Positions 8,581 through 18,439 are shown, counted from the stretch's first letter. The stretch is 64,000 bases of DNA from Eshraghiella sp045129695 (GCA_045129695.1 JBGVJZ010000023.1:9359-73358); one strand, 5' to 3'. A program made the numbers and translations. The notes: generated by a model from the letters alone, not told the origin.

Positions 8581-9723
8581 ATGGGAGATACTCCAAAAAG
8601 GAAAAAGAAAAAAACAACCAATAAGGTACTTACAATTGTGGGAAGAGCTTTAGCAGTTCTTGGAGCTACAGTGCTTGCATTGGTAATAGGTTTATATGGA
8701 ATGTTGTGGATATGCTGTCACGGACCATCTGAGTCAGCAAGGGACTTATTTGTTGGAACATTTCTTGAGACAGGTGCATTGAAATTTGTACCAAGCCTCT
8801 ACTTTTCTAAGGAAGAGATTAAGGAAATCACAAGTAATAATTCAAGAGAGCATCTTGATGAAGATGTTAACACTGAGTTAATAGATATCCCGGATAAAGA
8901 TAATGATAACGATGCAAATCAGGGAAATGATAATCCGGATAAGCCGGGATATAATAATAACTTCGATGAAAACGGAGTAGAGATTATTGAAATCGCAGGT
9001 CTTACCTATGCAGGTAAGCTTATGATTATTAAGGACCCTTCAAAGGTAAGTGTTGCTACGATATATCCTTGGTCTGATGATAATAAGAGCAAATATGGTG
9101 TTACACTGGATAAACTTGTAAGCGATGCCAATGCAATTGGAGGAATTAACGGAGGAGAATATGTATCAGACAATAACTGGGGTGGTAAGCCAAAGGGACT
9201 TGTTGTATGCAACGGAGAAATCCAGTATAACGCTCCACAGCATGGCGATGTAATGATTGGATTTAATGAGGACAATATTCTCATTATTAAAGAAATTACA
9301 GGCATGACTGCCAACCAGGTAGCTGAAATGGTTAAAACGGAAAGAATTCGTGATGCGGTAAGCTTTAAGGATGTGGATGACGGTGATGATAATCATTTCA
9401 CCAAGCTTATTATTAACGGAGAATCAATCCAATTTACCGGAAGCGGAAGCGGTGCTAACCCAAGAACAGCTATTGGACAGCGTGAGGATGGTGCAGTACT
9501 TATGCTTGTAACAGACGGAAGAGGTCACGAAGGTCATGTAGGTGCTACCGCTGCCGATTTGATAAGCATAATGAAGGAGTACGGTGCAGTTAATGCAGCT
9601 AATCTTGATGGGGGAAGCTCATCATCAATGTATTATAATGGTGAGTGGAAGATGAACAGTGTTACATTGTACTATGCAACCTCATCATGGAGACTTCCGA
9701 CAGGTTTTGTTGTTTCGAAATAG
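8581..9723 (+). CDS. Membrane-anchored phosphodiester glycosidase (NAGPA domain)
   Basis: The 380-residue protein has a Lys-rich tail and one N-terminal membrane segment (about residues 17-42), an Asp/Asn-rich linker (about 95-125), then a NAGPA domain outside the cell. Typical family features are GGEYVSDN, NPRTAIGQREDG, LVTDGRGHEG and the Gly/Ser-rich NLDGGSSSSMY near the end. NAGPA-domain enzymes remove sugars from phosphodiesters; bacterial members sit in exopolysaccharide and cell-wall loci. Its place between a lipid-linked-sugar glycosyltransferase and wall enzymes suggests trimming of envelope glycans. GGAGGAAG precedes the ATG. Confidence 0.85.
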   Translation: MGDTPKRKKKKTTNKVLTIVGRALAVLGATVLALVIGLYGMLWICCHGPSESARDLFVGTFLETGALKFVPSLYFSKEEIKEITSNNSREHLDEDVNTELIDIPDKDNDNDANQGNDNPDKPGYNNNFDENGVEIIEIAGLTYAGKLMIIKDPSKVSVATIYPWSDDNKSKYGVTLDKLVSDANAIGGINGGEYVSDNNWGGKPKGLVVCNGEIQYNAPQHGDVMIGFNEDNILIIKEITGMTANQVAEMVKTERIRDAVSFKDVDDGDDNHFTKLIINGESIQFTGSGSGANPRTAIGQREDGAVLMLVTDGRGHEGHVGATAADLISIMKEYGAVNAANLDGGSSSSMYYNGEWKMNSVTLYYATSSWRLPTGFVVSK

Positions 9724-9737
9724 GAGGATACGGATAT

Positions 9738-10832
9738 ATGAGAAAAAATATTTCAAAATTCTGGATTGGATTTCGCGTGTATGCTGCTGTCCTTCTGGTA
9801 TTAATTGTTATTTTGCTTATTTACACATACAGCTCAATGAAAAAATATGAGAAAGCTCAGCCGACAGCGGTTATTAATGAACTTATTGAGGAACTTAAGA
9901 ATGGAGATATCTCTTCAATTGAATTAACTGCGGGTAATAAATTCGAAGAGGTTACAGGTTTTGAGAATATGCTTATTTCCAAGCTTAAAGGAAGTGAGCT
10001 GGAATATGAGATGATAACCACCTCCTATGATGCAATGACATATGATATTTTACAGAATGATGAGGTCATTGCAACAGTTAAGCTTAAAGCTGACAATCAT
10101 AAGGAAATGTTTGCAATTCTTACTATATGTGACTGGAAAGTGGAATCTGTATCTGCCAATATTGCTGCGGGTACTAATAATGTATGCATTACAATTCCTG
10201 ATAACTATACAGCATATATTAACAGTGTTGAGCTCGGAGCAGATGAGCAGCAGGGCGAGGCTGCTCAATTACCTGAATTATCTTATGCCGCCACTTATAC
10301 ACAGGTTCCGAAATTTGTTACCTATAAGGTGGAAGGACTTGTAAATGTACCTGAAGTAAAGGTAGTTGATATGAATAATGCAGAGGTGGATTTATCAGGA
10401 TATGATTTAAATAATGTTAATATTGGATATCCTGTAAGTGAGATGCCTGCTGAGCTTGAAGCATATGTAACTCAGGCTGCCATGGATTACTCCAACTTCT
10501 TTTCAAAGGATTTACCTGGATGCTCACAGAGTACAGACGGAATTGCAAAGTATTTTCCGGCAGATTCAACATATATTGAACTTGCAGAGAATTATCGTCT
10601 TAATGATATGTGGATGTACAGTGCTCATACAGGAACAGAATTCCAGAATCTTTCGGTGGATGACTATACTGTTTACAGTGATTCGTTATTCTCATGCAGG
10701 GTGTCATTTACAAAGAGAATGGTACTTAAGACAGGAGAAGAGAGAAAAGAAGATAATGACCAGATTTATTATTATGTAAATATTGACGGTAACTGGCTGA
10801 TTGCAGCAATGTTAAATAACACCAATAATTAA
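9738..10832 (+). CDS. Unknown signal-anchored extracytoplasmic protein
   Basis: The protein has 364 residues. AGGAGG lies just before the ATG at 9738, which fixes the start. One membrane segment (about residues 10-32) anchors a mostly hydrophilic, acidic outer domain. The regular beta-like pattern and the sequence FTKRMVLKTGEERKEDN near the C-terminus resemble NTF2-like or transpeptidase-N-type domains, but I cannot assign a family. Codon use and spacing match the neighbours, and it lies between the NAGPA protein and the MoxR gene on the same strand. The role is unknown; involvement in envelope assembly is inferred from position. Confidence 0.6.
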   Translation: MRKNISKFWIGFRVYAAVLLVLIVILLIYTYSSMKKYEKAQPTAVINELIEELKNGDISSIELTAGNKFEEVTGFENMLISKLKGSELEYEMITTSYDAMTYDILQNDEVIATVKLKADNHKEMFAILTICDWKVESVSANIAAGTNNVCITIPDNYTAYINSVELGADEQQGEAAQLPELSYAATYTQVPKFVTYKVEGLVNVPEVKVVDMNNAEVDLSGYDLNNVNIGYPVSEMPAELEAYVTQAAMDYSNFFSKDLPGCSQSTDGIAKYFPADSTYIELAENYRLNDMWMYSAHTGTEFQNLSVDDYTVYSDSLFSCRVSFTKRMVLKTGEERKEDNDQIYYYVNIDGNWLIAAMLNNTNN

Positions 10833-10851
10833 TCAACTAATGGGGGACAAA

Positions 10852-11793
10852 ATGGGATACGAAAAAGCATTAGAGGTTATAAAAGAAGTTAAAAAAGTAG
10901 TAAAAGGAAAGGATTCAGTAATACACAGCGTTGTTATGGCATTCCTTGCAAAGGGGCATGTGCTTATGGAGGATATTCCGGGGGTTGGTAAGACAACCCT
11001 TGCTCTTGCAATTGCAAAGGCTATGGATTTGAAACAGAACAGAATGCAGTTTACAACGGATGTTCTTCCTTCGGATGTAGTGGGATTTTCAATGTTTAAT
11101 GCTAAAACACAGGAGTTTGAGTATAAAGAAGGTGCAGTAATGTGCAATTTGTTCCTTGCAGATGAGATTAACAGAACCTCATCCAAAACACAGTCTGCAC
11201 TTCTGGAGGCAATGGAGGAGGGACAGACAACCGTTGATGGTGTTACAAGAAATATTCCTAAGCCATTTACGGTAATTGCAACACAGAATCCGGTGGGGTC
11301 CGCCGGAACTCAGATGCTTCCTGAGTCCCAGCTGGACAGATTTATGATTAAATTGTCCATGGGTTATCCTGATGCAGCCAGCGAGGTAAGTATTCTTCTT
11401 GGCAAGAGTGGCGACAATCCGCTTAATGATGTTGAAAAAGTGCTGGATGCAGAAACAATAATTGAAATGCAGAATGAAGTTGAACAGGTGCATGTGGACA
11501 GAGTTATTTATGAATATATTGTCATGCTGTGTTCCATCACAAGAAAGCATCCGATGATTGAGCTTGGAGTAAGTCCGAGAGGTACGGTTGCACTGGCCAA
11601 TATGAGTAAGGCACATGCATACCTGTATGGAAGAAATTATGTTACACCTGAGGATGTACAGGCAGTATTTCCTGATGTTGTTAAACATCGTTTAGTACTT
11701 AGTCCTAAGGCAAAGGTTGCCAAAATATCAGTGGATAAGGTTGTTAAGACTGTTTTGGATACAGTTCCGGTTCCAAGACCGGTTGTAAAATAA
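10852..11793 (+). CDS. MoxR-family AAA+ ATPase
   Basis: This 313-residue cytoplasmic ATPase shows Walker A in DIPGVGKTTLALAIA (about residues 40-54), Walker B in LFLADEINRTSSKTQ, sensor motif in VIATQNPVGSAGT and the arginine-finger region ESQLDRF. MoxR proteins act as chaperones and are almost always encoded with a DUF58/VWA protein, as here. The ATG at 10852 has GGGGGA four bases before it; an in-frame ATG at 10840 has no binding site. With the next two genes it forms the classic MoxR-DUF58-transglutaminase trio, whose exact substrate in Clostridia is not known. Confidence 0.93.
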   Translation: MGYEKALEVIKEVKKVVKGKDSVIHSVVMAFLAKGHVLMEDIPGVGKTTLALAIAKAMDLKQNRMQFTTDVLPSDVVGFSMFNAKTQEFEYKEGAVMCNLFLADEINRTSSKTQSALLEAMEEGQTTVDGVTRNIPKPFTVIATQNPVGSAGTQMLPESQLDRFMIKLSMGYPDAASEVSILLGKSGDNPLNDVEKVLDAETIIEMQNEVEQVHVDRVIYEYIVMLCSITRKHPMIELGVSPRGTVALANMSKAHAYLYGRNYVTPEDVQAVFPDVVKHRLVLSPKAKVAKISVDKVVKTVLDTVPVPRPVVK

Positions 11794-11803
11794 GGAGCGA
11801 AAA

Positions 11804-12919
11804 ATGATTGGACATGTTTTAATTTATTTTTTGCTTTGGTTTATTTTACTTGTATTTAATGCAATTAATTATTCCTTTGTGCCATTTCTGTTCAGTATTG
11901 TTTTAGGTATAATTACAATAATTTCACTGGCATTGGTTATTATACTCAGAATGAATACAAAGGTGGAATTTGAAGAGGAAAATTCTGTCGGAGAGAGAAC
12001 CAATAAACATCTTGTGCGCATTGTGGTGACCAATACGTCATTTATACCGCTTCTTCGCTGTAAGGTTTTTGTTGAAATAAGACGAGGTTCCAATTCACGC
12101 AGAAAGATTAAAAAAATTAAGACGATGTGCATGGGAAATTCATCACAAATCTGTGAGTTTTACATTAACTGCCCTGATTGTGAAACGGTTTCCTTCAGAA
12201 TCCGGAAAATATATATATACGATTTTTTGAATCTTCTGGTGCTCAGAAAAAAATCAAACGCTTCCAATATGCTTATTGTCATGCCGAAAAATCCGGATAT
12301 AGATATTGTGCAGAGAATGGCTTATGTAATTACTAATGAAGAAGGTATGATTTATTCTGATAAGAAGCCGGGAGACGACCCTACAGAAATTTTTGCTATT
12401 CGTGAATATAAGGGTGGCGACAAAATCCGTAACATTCATTGGAAGTTGTCCTCCAAAACCGCAGATTTAATGGTTAAGGATTACGGACTTCCGTTAATGG
12501 AGAATGATACGGTGATTATTGATATTTTTCAATATCTTCATGGTCAGAAAAAAAACAGTAATGAAATGTTTGATTTGCTCTACGGATTAATTAGTGCCTT
12601 GACAAGGCGTGGCTTTGGATTCAATGCCTGTATTTATGATGGCATTTATCAGAAAATAAGAATAGAAACTCAGAGTGATATTTACAATCTCTTTAACAAA
12701 ATATATGCGATAAAACCATATCCGCCAATGGCTGATTCCGCTGCCAATATGTTTTATTCAGAGCAGACAGGCAGACAGAACAGAATTTTTTATGTAACAC
12801 AATATCTTGATGATAATACCATTGGACAGATGAGAATTCTTAAGGAGACAGGATTTGTGTATTATCTAATACCGGGGCATGTTTATAATTCATATATGCC
12901 GGTTAAATTTGAGGGGTAA
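11804..12919 (+). CDS. DUF58 domain membrane protein
   Basis: The 371-residue protein begins with two membrane segments (about residues 5-50). The DUF58 core is seen in FAIREYKGGDKIRNIHWKLS and LMVKDYGLP at about residues 196-230. DUF58 proteins carry a VWA-like fold and work with MoxR ATPases, probably as membrane adaptors or assembly factors. It starts ten bases after moxR and ends six bases before the transglutaminase gene, so translation of the three is probably coupled. Confidence 0.88.
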   Translation: MIGHVLIYFLLWFILLVFNAINYSFVPFLFSIVLGIITIISLALVIILRMNTKVEFEEENSVGERTNKHLVRIVVTNTSFIPLLRCKVFVEIRRGSNSRRKIKKIKTMCMGNSSQICEFYINCPDCETVSFRIRKIYIYDFLNLLVLRKKSNASNMLIVMPKNPDIDIVQRMAYVITNEEGMIYSDKKPGDDPTEIFAIREYKGGDKIRNIHWKLSSKTADLMVKDYGLPLMENDTVIIDIFQYLHGQKKNSNEMFDLLYGLISALTRRGFGFNACIYDGIYQKIRIETQSDIYNLFNKIYAIKPYPPMADSAANMFYSEQTGRQNRIFYVTQYLDDNTIGQMRILKETGFVYYLIPGHVYNSYMPVKFEG

Positions 12920-12925
12920 AATATA

Positions 12926-15346
12926 ATGAGTGATGGATTAAGTAAACTTAAACTTTATATAACGACAATAGTTATGACATTTATGGGTATTTTATCTGTC
13001 CATTTGTCATTTCTGAATACATTTTATAAAGGTGAATTGTACGATACAGCTATATGGTTTGTGCTGGTGTTGTTTTCAACAGCCGGGTTCAGTGCAGCGG
13101 TTGTATTTATGAAGCACAAATGGATTGTTCCCGTATGCTGCATTATTATTGCAGGAATTTTTGTCTATACTAAGCTTTATGAAATAACCGGTGGTTTTGG
13201 AATCTGCTTTAATATTGTAGCAGAAGCGGCAGCCAAATTTTTTCAGGCGGATGTGTTATATATATATATGACTACCAAGATGATCAAATATGGAGAAACG
13301 GAAACCTTCTGTTATATGCTGGCAGTATTGCTGCCACTTATTTTCTCGTATACAATATATCATCGAAAAACAATTGTTTTTACAATTCTTATCGTTGTTG
13401 CAGCACTGGGAATTCCCGTGTTGTTTGAAGTGTTTCCGGGATTTTTTGATGTTTTATTTGCTATTATTTATTGTATACAGCTGCTTGTTATTTCTGTAGT
13501 ACCGGGAAAAATATCGGATAAACAGAAATTTACTATTCATATTGCAGCATTGATATTTGGCATGATTATAATGCTTGCCGGTGGAATTGTTAATATTGTT
13601 CTGCCTTCAGATGAATATGAGAGAAGCAGTGTTTTTGATGATATTAAGACGTTTCTGGTTGACCACGATTTTCCTGAATGGAGTGAAAATAAATCTGTTG
13701 CAGGAACAATCGGAGCCGGAAAGCTTGGGCATGTGGATGAGCTTAAGTTTCAGGGAGCAGAGATACTTAAGGTTGAACTGCCTGCTTTAAGTGAAAAAAT
13801 ATATATTAAGGGTTATGTTGGTGCAACCTATGACCGTAATCAATGGAAAGAGCCGTCTGCTAAGGACAAAGAGCTTTTTGCCGATATGTTGGGTAACGGA
13901 TATCCTCAGCAGACAATGGTTTCAGAGTTCCTTGAGCAGCTTGCAGCTGTGGATGAATTGTCAGGCTACAAGGCTGAAATGAAAATTAGTTATCTTTCAA
14001 GCTTCAAGCCATATCATTTTATACCACTATATTCTGTTATGTCTGAAGGTCTTACCTATAATACGGATAAAGTTATATCTTTAAGTGAAGAGGACGTGTG
14101 GATAGAATATTTTATACCTGATGAAGAATCTTTTCGTGTGCACGAAAGCTTAATAGGCAGCATTTGGGAGGATACGCCTTATGAGTCACTCAATGAACGC
14201 TATGAGGAATATGTGTATGAAAATTATCTTGATGTTAATACTACGGTTAAAAATGACTTAAGAGATAAGTGGGGCTCATATTCAATATCTACAGGCGCAG
14301 ACAGGTTTGAACTTGCTAAGGACATTCAGAAATATTTGGAACAGAATTATACTTATACTACTTCTCCCGGTAAACTTCCGGAGGGTGAGGATTTTGTTAA
14401 ATATTTCCTTTATGATACCAAAAAAGGTTACTGTACTTATTTTGCAACAGCGGCAGTAATGATGTTTCGAAGTGCGGGTGTGCCTGCAAGATACGTGGAG
14501 GGATATGTTTTCTATTCGGGTGATGATATCTCTTTGACCGGGCAGAATTCCGTGATTACTTACAGTGCGGATGGAGCTTCGGAAGGTCTTACAGACTATG
14601 GAGAGATAACGGTTAAGGATTATAATGCTCATGCATGGGTGGAATTCTATGTTGATGGAATTGGCTGGATTGATTATGAAGTAACACCGGGAAGCGGAAC
14701 AGCCGGTACAATTATTGAAACGGAATCACAGTCAGGGACTACAACGCAGGAAACTACTACAACAGAGCCGGCAACAGATGAGACAACGTCGTATGAAAAT
14801 GCAACTACCAAGGAGCCTGATTTAAATCCGACAACTGAAGTTTCCCAGGAGGCAACAACCGGGGGCGAAACGGAAACCGGTTTTTCTTTTAAACTGTCTG
14901 CAAAGACAGTAAAGCTTTTGGTTATTATTTTTGCTGTATTATTGTTGATTGCATTAATTGTGTTCAGCATAATAATATCGCATAGCAGAATTAATTACTC
15001 ACGTGAGACAATTCATAAAGAGGATAAGAAAAATCTCAGTGGTAAGAGCATCATTATGTATTATGGGCTTTTTGAACGTCTTATGCGTAAATGTGGTTTT
15101 AAGAAAACAGCGGGTATGACATATATGGATTTTGCACTGTTAGTGGAAAAAGAATGTTATGCTGTCGGAGAGAATGAGGGCACAAGGCTCACAGAGATAT
15201 TTGAAAAGCTTAATTATTCGAATATGCAGGTTACAGTCGATGAAATAGATGAAATGAAACGAATTTATTTATTGATTAAACAGCGTGTTTATGAGAATAT
15301 GGGAGTTGTGGGGAAAATAATTTTTACTTATATATCAAATTATTAG
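12926..15346 (+). CDS. Membrane-bound transglutaminase-like protein
   Basis: The protein has 806 residues. The first 220 contain about six or seven membrane segments, followed by an extracellular part with a transglutaminase-like core: catalytic Cys in KKGYCTYFATAAVMMF (about residue 502), His in HAWVEFYVDGIGWIDY (about 568) and a following Asp/Glu region. A Thr/Glu/Pro linker (about 590-645) leads to another membrane segment (about 655-680) and a cytoplasmic tail like DUF4129. This is the usual third partner of MoxR/DUF58. It may crosslink or cleave proteins at the cell wall, but its substrate is unknown. Confidence 0.9.
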   Translation: MSDGLSKLKLYITTIVMTFMGILSVHLSFLNTFYKGELYDTAIWFVLVLFSTAGFSAAVVFMKHKWIVPVCCIIIAGIFVYTKLYEITGGFGICFNIVAEAAAKFFQADVLYIYMTTKMIKYGETETFCYMLAVLLPLIFSYTIYHRKTIVFTILIVVAALGIPVLFEVFPGFFDVLFAIIYCIQLLVISVVPGKISDKQKFTIHIAALIFGMIIMLAGGIVNIVLPSDEYERSSVFDDIKTFLVDHDFPEWSENKSVAGTIGAGKLGHVDELKFQGAEILKVELPALSEKIYIKGYVGATYDRNQWKEPSAKDKELFADMLGNGYPQQTMVSEFLEQLAAVDELSGYKAEMKISYLSSFKPYHFIPLYSVMSEGLTYNTDKVISLSEEDVWIEYFIPDEESFRVHESLIGSIWEDTPYESLNERYEEYVYENYLDVNTTVKNDLRDKWGSYSISTGADRFELAKDIQKYLEQNYTYTTSPGKLPEGEDFVKYFLYDTKKGYCTYFATAAVMMFRSAGVPARYVEGYVFYSGDDISLTGQNSVITYSADGASEGLTDYGEITVKDYNAHAWVEFYVDGIGWIDYEVTPGSGTAGTIIETESQSGTTTQETTTTEPATDETTSYENATTKEPDLNPTTEVSQEATTGGETETGFSFKLSAKTVKLLVIIFAVLLLIALIVFSIIISHSRINYSRETIHKEDKKNLSGKSIIMYYGLFERLMRKCGFKKTAGMTYMDFALLVEKECYAVGENEGTRLTEIFEKLNYSNMQVTVDEIDEMKRIYLLIKQRVYENMGVVGKIIFTYISNY

Positions 15347-15360
15347 CGGAGGAAATTGAA

Positions 15361-16788
15361 ATGAAAAAAATACCGGCACTGATTATGGCTTTTGTGGTTA
15401 TGGTAAGCTGCCTCTTTATGGGGAGTGTTAGTGTAGCAGCCAATAAGAATAATGATGATATTGTTATTGTGATAGATCCGGGACACGGAGGAGCAGATCC
15501 GGGTGCGCAGGGTACCACCGGTGTATATGAGAAGGAATGTAATCTTGCAATTGCACAGGCGATGAAGGATGAGCTTCTCACATATGAAGGAGTTAAGGTG
15601 TATCTGACAAGGTCGGGTGATGAATGGACCACTAATACCGCACGTGCAATGACTGCGGCAGCACTTAATGCAGATTTCCTTATCAGTATCCATAACAACA
15701 GTGGCTCATCCACCAATACGGGTGCACTGGCATATCGTACAGTTAATTCATATTACAGTGAAATGACCAATGATATGTGTAATCTGATCCTTGATTATCT
15801 GGTGGGTATCGGACTTCATAATGGTGGTGTGCAGACAAGATTATCAACACAGTATAATAATGAGGACTATTATACAATTATTGCAGAGGGTGTACGTGGC
15901 GGAGTACCTACAATAATTGTTGAACATTGCTTCCTTAGTAATACTGAAGATGCTTCCCAAATAAGTAATGAAGACGGAACAGTTAATAAGGATGCGGTTA
16001 AGGCAATGGGAGTTGCGGATGCTACAGCAGTTGCAACATATTATTCACTTTCAAAGAGAACGGCAGTAGCTGACGACGCAACAACGGTAACACTTGAGAA
16101 GTCATATTCTGTTACGGTAACGGCTCCGGGAAGTACCGGTAAAGAAGTTTCATGGTATTCGGTTGACAGCAGGGTTGCAACGGTATCGGATGAAGGTGTT
16201 GTAACTGCAGTAGGAGAAGGAACTACTAATGTAGTATATAAATTCTCTGACGGAACAAGTGGTTCATGCACAATTGAGGTTACTCCTTCCAAAGCAGTTG
16301 CATTAGTAGGAGCAATTGATCCTACTTTTTATGATAATGATGACAATTTTAGTAATATTGACTTTGATTCAGCATTTGGTTTTGTAATTAACTCTGACGG
16401 AACCTCCGCTAAGGTTAAGCTTGATTCAGTTGAAGAGGTTGATTTAAGTATTACAGGTGTTCAGGATCTTACAGTTAAGTACGGTCAGATGGAAGGCAAA
16501 TTAAGAATTATTCATAATACTTCTGATTATATTCCACAGGTAACACTCCCGGTGGAGACAGAACCGCAGGAAACCACCATATCAGAAGATAATACATCAA
16601 ATACAGAGACTTCACCGGCAGAAGATAATAAAAATACTGACCCTAAGGATAATCTTATTACAATACTTAAATTCGTTATCGTTTTTCTGGTTATACTGAT
16701 TATCGGACTTGTCATTTTTATAATTGAGAGCAGGAAAAGAGGAAGAAGAGGTTATAATAGAAGACGTGGAAGACACAGGAGGTATTAA
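15361..16788 (+). CDS. Cell-wall N-acetylmuramoyl-L-alanine amidase (Amidase_3) with C-terminal membrane anchor
   Basis: The protein has 475 residues with a signal peptide (about 1-27). The Amidase_3 catalytic domain shows the zinc residues: His in VIDPGHGGADPG, Glu in YEKECNLAIA, His in SIHNNSG and the catalytic Glu in VEHCFLSN. A Big_2-like beta domain follows (about 230-320, VSWYSVDSRVATVSDEG), then a Thr/Glu linker, one membrane segment (about 440-462) and a basic Arg-rich tail. It cleaves the bond between MurNAc and L-Ala in peptidoglycan. The anchor would hold it at the outer face of the membrane. GGAGG precedes the ATG. A second, related amidase follows at once. Confidence 0.93.
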   Translation: MKKIPALIMAFVVMVSCLFMGSVSVAANKNNDDIVIVIDPGHGGADPGAQGTTGVYEKECNLAIAQAMKDELLTYEGVKVYLTRSGDEWTTNTARAMTAAALNADFLISIHNNSGSSTNTGALAYRTVNSYYSEMTNDMCNLILDYLVGIGLHNGGVQTRLSTQYNNEDYYTIIAEGVRGGVPTIIVEHCFLSNTEDASQISNEDGTVNKDAVKAMGVADATAVATYYSLSKRTAVADDATTVTLEKSYSVTVTAPGSTGKEVSWYSVDSRVATVSDEGVVTAVGEGTTNVVYKFSDGTSGSCTIEVTPSKAVALVGAIDPTFYDNDDNFSNIDFDSAFGFVINSDGTSAKVKLDSVEEVDLSITGVQDLTVKYGQMEGKLRIIHNTSDYIPQVTLPVETEPQETTISEDNTSNTETSPAEDNKNTDPKDNLITILKFVIVFLVILIIGLVIFIIESRKRGRRGYNRRRGRHRRY

Positions 16789-16789
16789 T

Positions 16790-18088
16790 TTGAAAAAAAT
16801 ATTTGGAATAATACTATGTTTTGCTGCTTCATTACTGTTTGCATTATCATTTCCCCAGAATACAAATGCAAAGGATGCGGATGGCGATATTGTGATAGTT
16901 ATTGATCCCGGACATGGAAGCATTGACGGAGGTGCGAGTCAGAATGGTGTAAGCGAAGAACTCGTTAACTGGGCAATTGCAACATCATTAAAGGCAGAGC
17001 TTGAGACCTATTGGGGTGTTAAGGTATACCTGACAAGGGGGTCATCGGAATATAATTCTAATTCGGGGCGTGCAAGACAGGGCTTGGTGCTTAATGCGGA
17101 TTTGGTAGTATCAGTTCATAATAACAGTGGAGCTGCAGAGGCTAAGGGAATAGAAGTATATGGCACTGTTAACTCTTCTTACAGTAAGATAACTGAGTCA
17201 ATAGGTAAAAATATCTGTGAAAAGGTGAATGCACTCGGTCTTGTGAACAGAGGCTATAAGACCAGAGCTTCCTCTTCAAATATCGGAAGGGATTATTATA
17301 CTGTTATTGATGAGGCTGTTTGTGCAGGAATACCTGCTATTATAATAGAACATTGTTTTATCAGTAATCCTTCTGATGCTGCATTTATTGCTAATTCTCT
17401 TAATCAGAAAAAAGTTGGTGCTGCAGATGCGACTGCAATTGCTGAATATTTCGGATTAGTTAAGAGAGGTGTGGCTGACGGAAGCAATATAACATTAACA
17501 CGTACATATAGTGCTAATTTTGTTACTGCTACAAAAGGAAACTTTGAATCATCAAATACAGCAGTTGCAGTTGTTAATTCAAACGGAGTAATTACCGCTG
17601 TTGGGGAAGGAACTGCACAGATAACCAACACAATGATGGATGGAGATGTGGAGACCGTTACAATTACTGTTCCTGCCGTTAAGATGACAGCGATTGCAGC
17701 GGGGATAAGTCCGACCTACTATAATGCCGTTGAAGAAATTAATAAAGCCAATATTATTGTAAAGGGAATATATTCTGATGGTTCTGTCAAACAGATAACG
17801 AGTGGATATACTGTTGGAGATGCATCTACATCAGCTGACGGAGTTTGTGATATTCCGATTTCATATAATGGTTTTAACTGTTCTTTGAGAGTATATAAAA
17901 CAGGCAGAGTTGGAACCTATTCTGACGGAGCAGCATATAAGCCGGGTAATAATAAGGATATTCTGATTGTTCCGGATGTCTATCAGTCAGTTAATACAGG
18001 AATTAATATTTCGCTGTCGCCTGTGTCATCAGACTATGTAGGTGTAACTGTAACATCGCAGCAGCCTGACCCTGTACCGGCACCGTAA
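16790..18088 (+). CDS. Second Amidase_3 enzyme, truncated by nonsense codons before its anchor
   Basis: The TTG at 16790 is chosen as start because AGGAGG ends seven bases before it and it gives a clean signal peptide (KKIFGIILCFAASLLFALS). The 432-residue product has the same order as the gene before it: Amidase_3 domain (VIDPGHGSIDGG, SVHNNSG, IEHCFISN), Big_2-like domain and a start of a Pro/Thr linker, so the pair is a tandem duplication. Translation stops at TAA 18086-18088, inside the linker. The frame continues open afterwards except for one further TAA and encodes a repeat linker plus membrane anchor ending at 18427. As it stands the enzyme should be secreted without its anchor, but the catalytic domain is intact. 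Confidence 0.88.
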   Translation: MKKIFGIILCFAASLLFALSFPQNTNAKDADGDIVIVIDPGHGSIDGGASQNGVSEELVNWAIATSLKAELETYWGVKVYLTRGSSEYNSNSGRARQGLVLNADLVVSVHNNSGAAEAKGIEVYGTVNSSYSKITESIGKNICEKVNALGLVNRGYKTRASSSNIGRDYYTVIDEAVCAGIPAIIIEHCFISNPSDAAFIANSLNQKKVGAADATAIAEYFGLVKRGVADGSNITLTRTYSANFVTATKGNFESSNTAVAVVNSNGVITAVGEGTAQITNTMMDGDVETVTITVPAVKMTAIAAGISPTYYNAVEEINKANIIVKGIYSDGSVKQITSGYTVGDASTSADGVCDIPISYNGFNCSLRVYKTGRVGTYSDGAAYKPGNNKDILIVPDVYQSVNTGINISLSPVSSDYVGVTVTSQQPDPVPAP

Positions 18089-18193
18089 CCGTTGACACCG
18101 TAACCGACGACACCGGAGCCGACAACACCGGAACCGGCGACACCGGAACCGACGACACCGGAGCCGACAACACCGGAACCGACGACACCTGAA
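18089..18193 (+). repeat. Seven tandem 15-bp units (Pro-Thr-Thr-Pro-Glu codons)
   Basis: Seven 15-bp units with consensus CCG-ACR-ACA-CCG-GAR lie in the amidase frame. Unit 1 carries TTG for the second codon and TAA for the last. A partial unit just before also ends in TAA. The remaining units are close to identical. Confidence 0.9.
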
Positions 18194-18427
18194 GAAAATA
18201 CATCTGAAACTACAACGGATGAGACAATTACAGTAGATACAACTACGGAAAATAATACAACTGTTAATCAGACAACGGAGGAAATCAGTTCTGAAATTAC
18301 CACTATACAGAATGATGAAAAAGTTCAGCTGTGGCAGATAGGTTTGATTATAATGGTTGGAGCAGTAGGAATAACTGTAGGTGCGGTCGGAATTATTCTT
18401 TTCTTCAAAATGAAAAATAGAAAGTAA
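18089..18427 (+). pseudogene. Cut-off linker and membrane anchor of the second amidase
   Basis: In the frame of the amidase, reading past the TAA at 18086 and a second TAA at 18101-18103 gives an uninterrupted stretch to TAA 18425-18427. It holds Pro-Thr-Thr-Pro-Glu repeats, a Thr/Glu-rich linker, the hydrophobic segment IGLIIMVGAVGITVGAVGII and a basic tail KMKNRK. This matches the C-terminal plan of the neighbouring amidase (15361-16788). Both stops are at the position where other repeat units have GAA or GAG, so each fits a single G-to-T change. There is no start codon with a binding site inside, so it is probably untranslated unless stops are read through. Confidence 0.85.
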
Positions 18428-18439
18428 TCAAAATATTAT

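Noticed and set aside
18074..18193. 15-bp repeats as a non-coding regulatory array
   Set aside because: All units keep the amidase frame and code Pro-Thr-Thr-Pro-Glu; a coding linker explains them fully.
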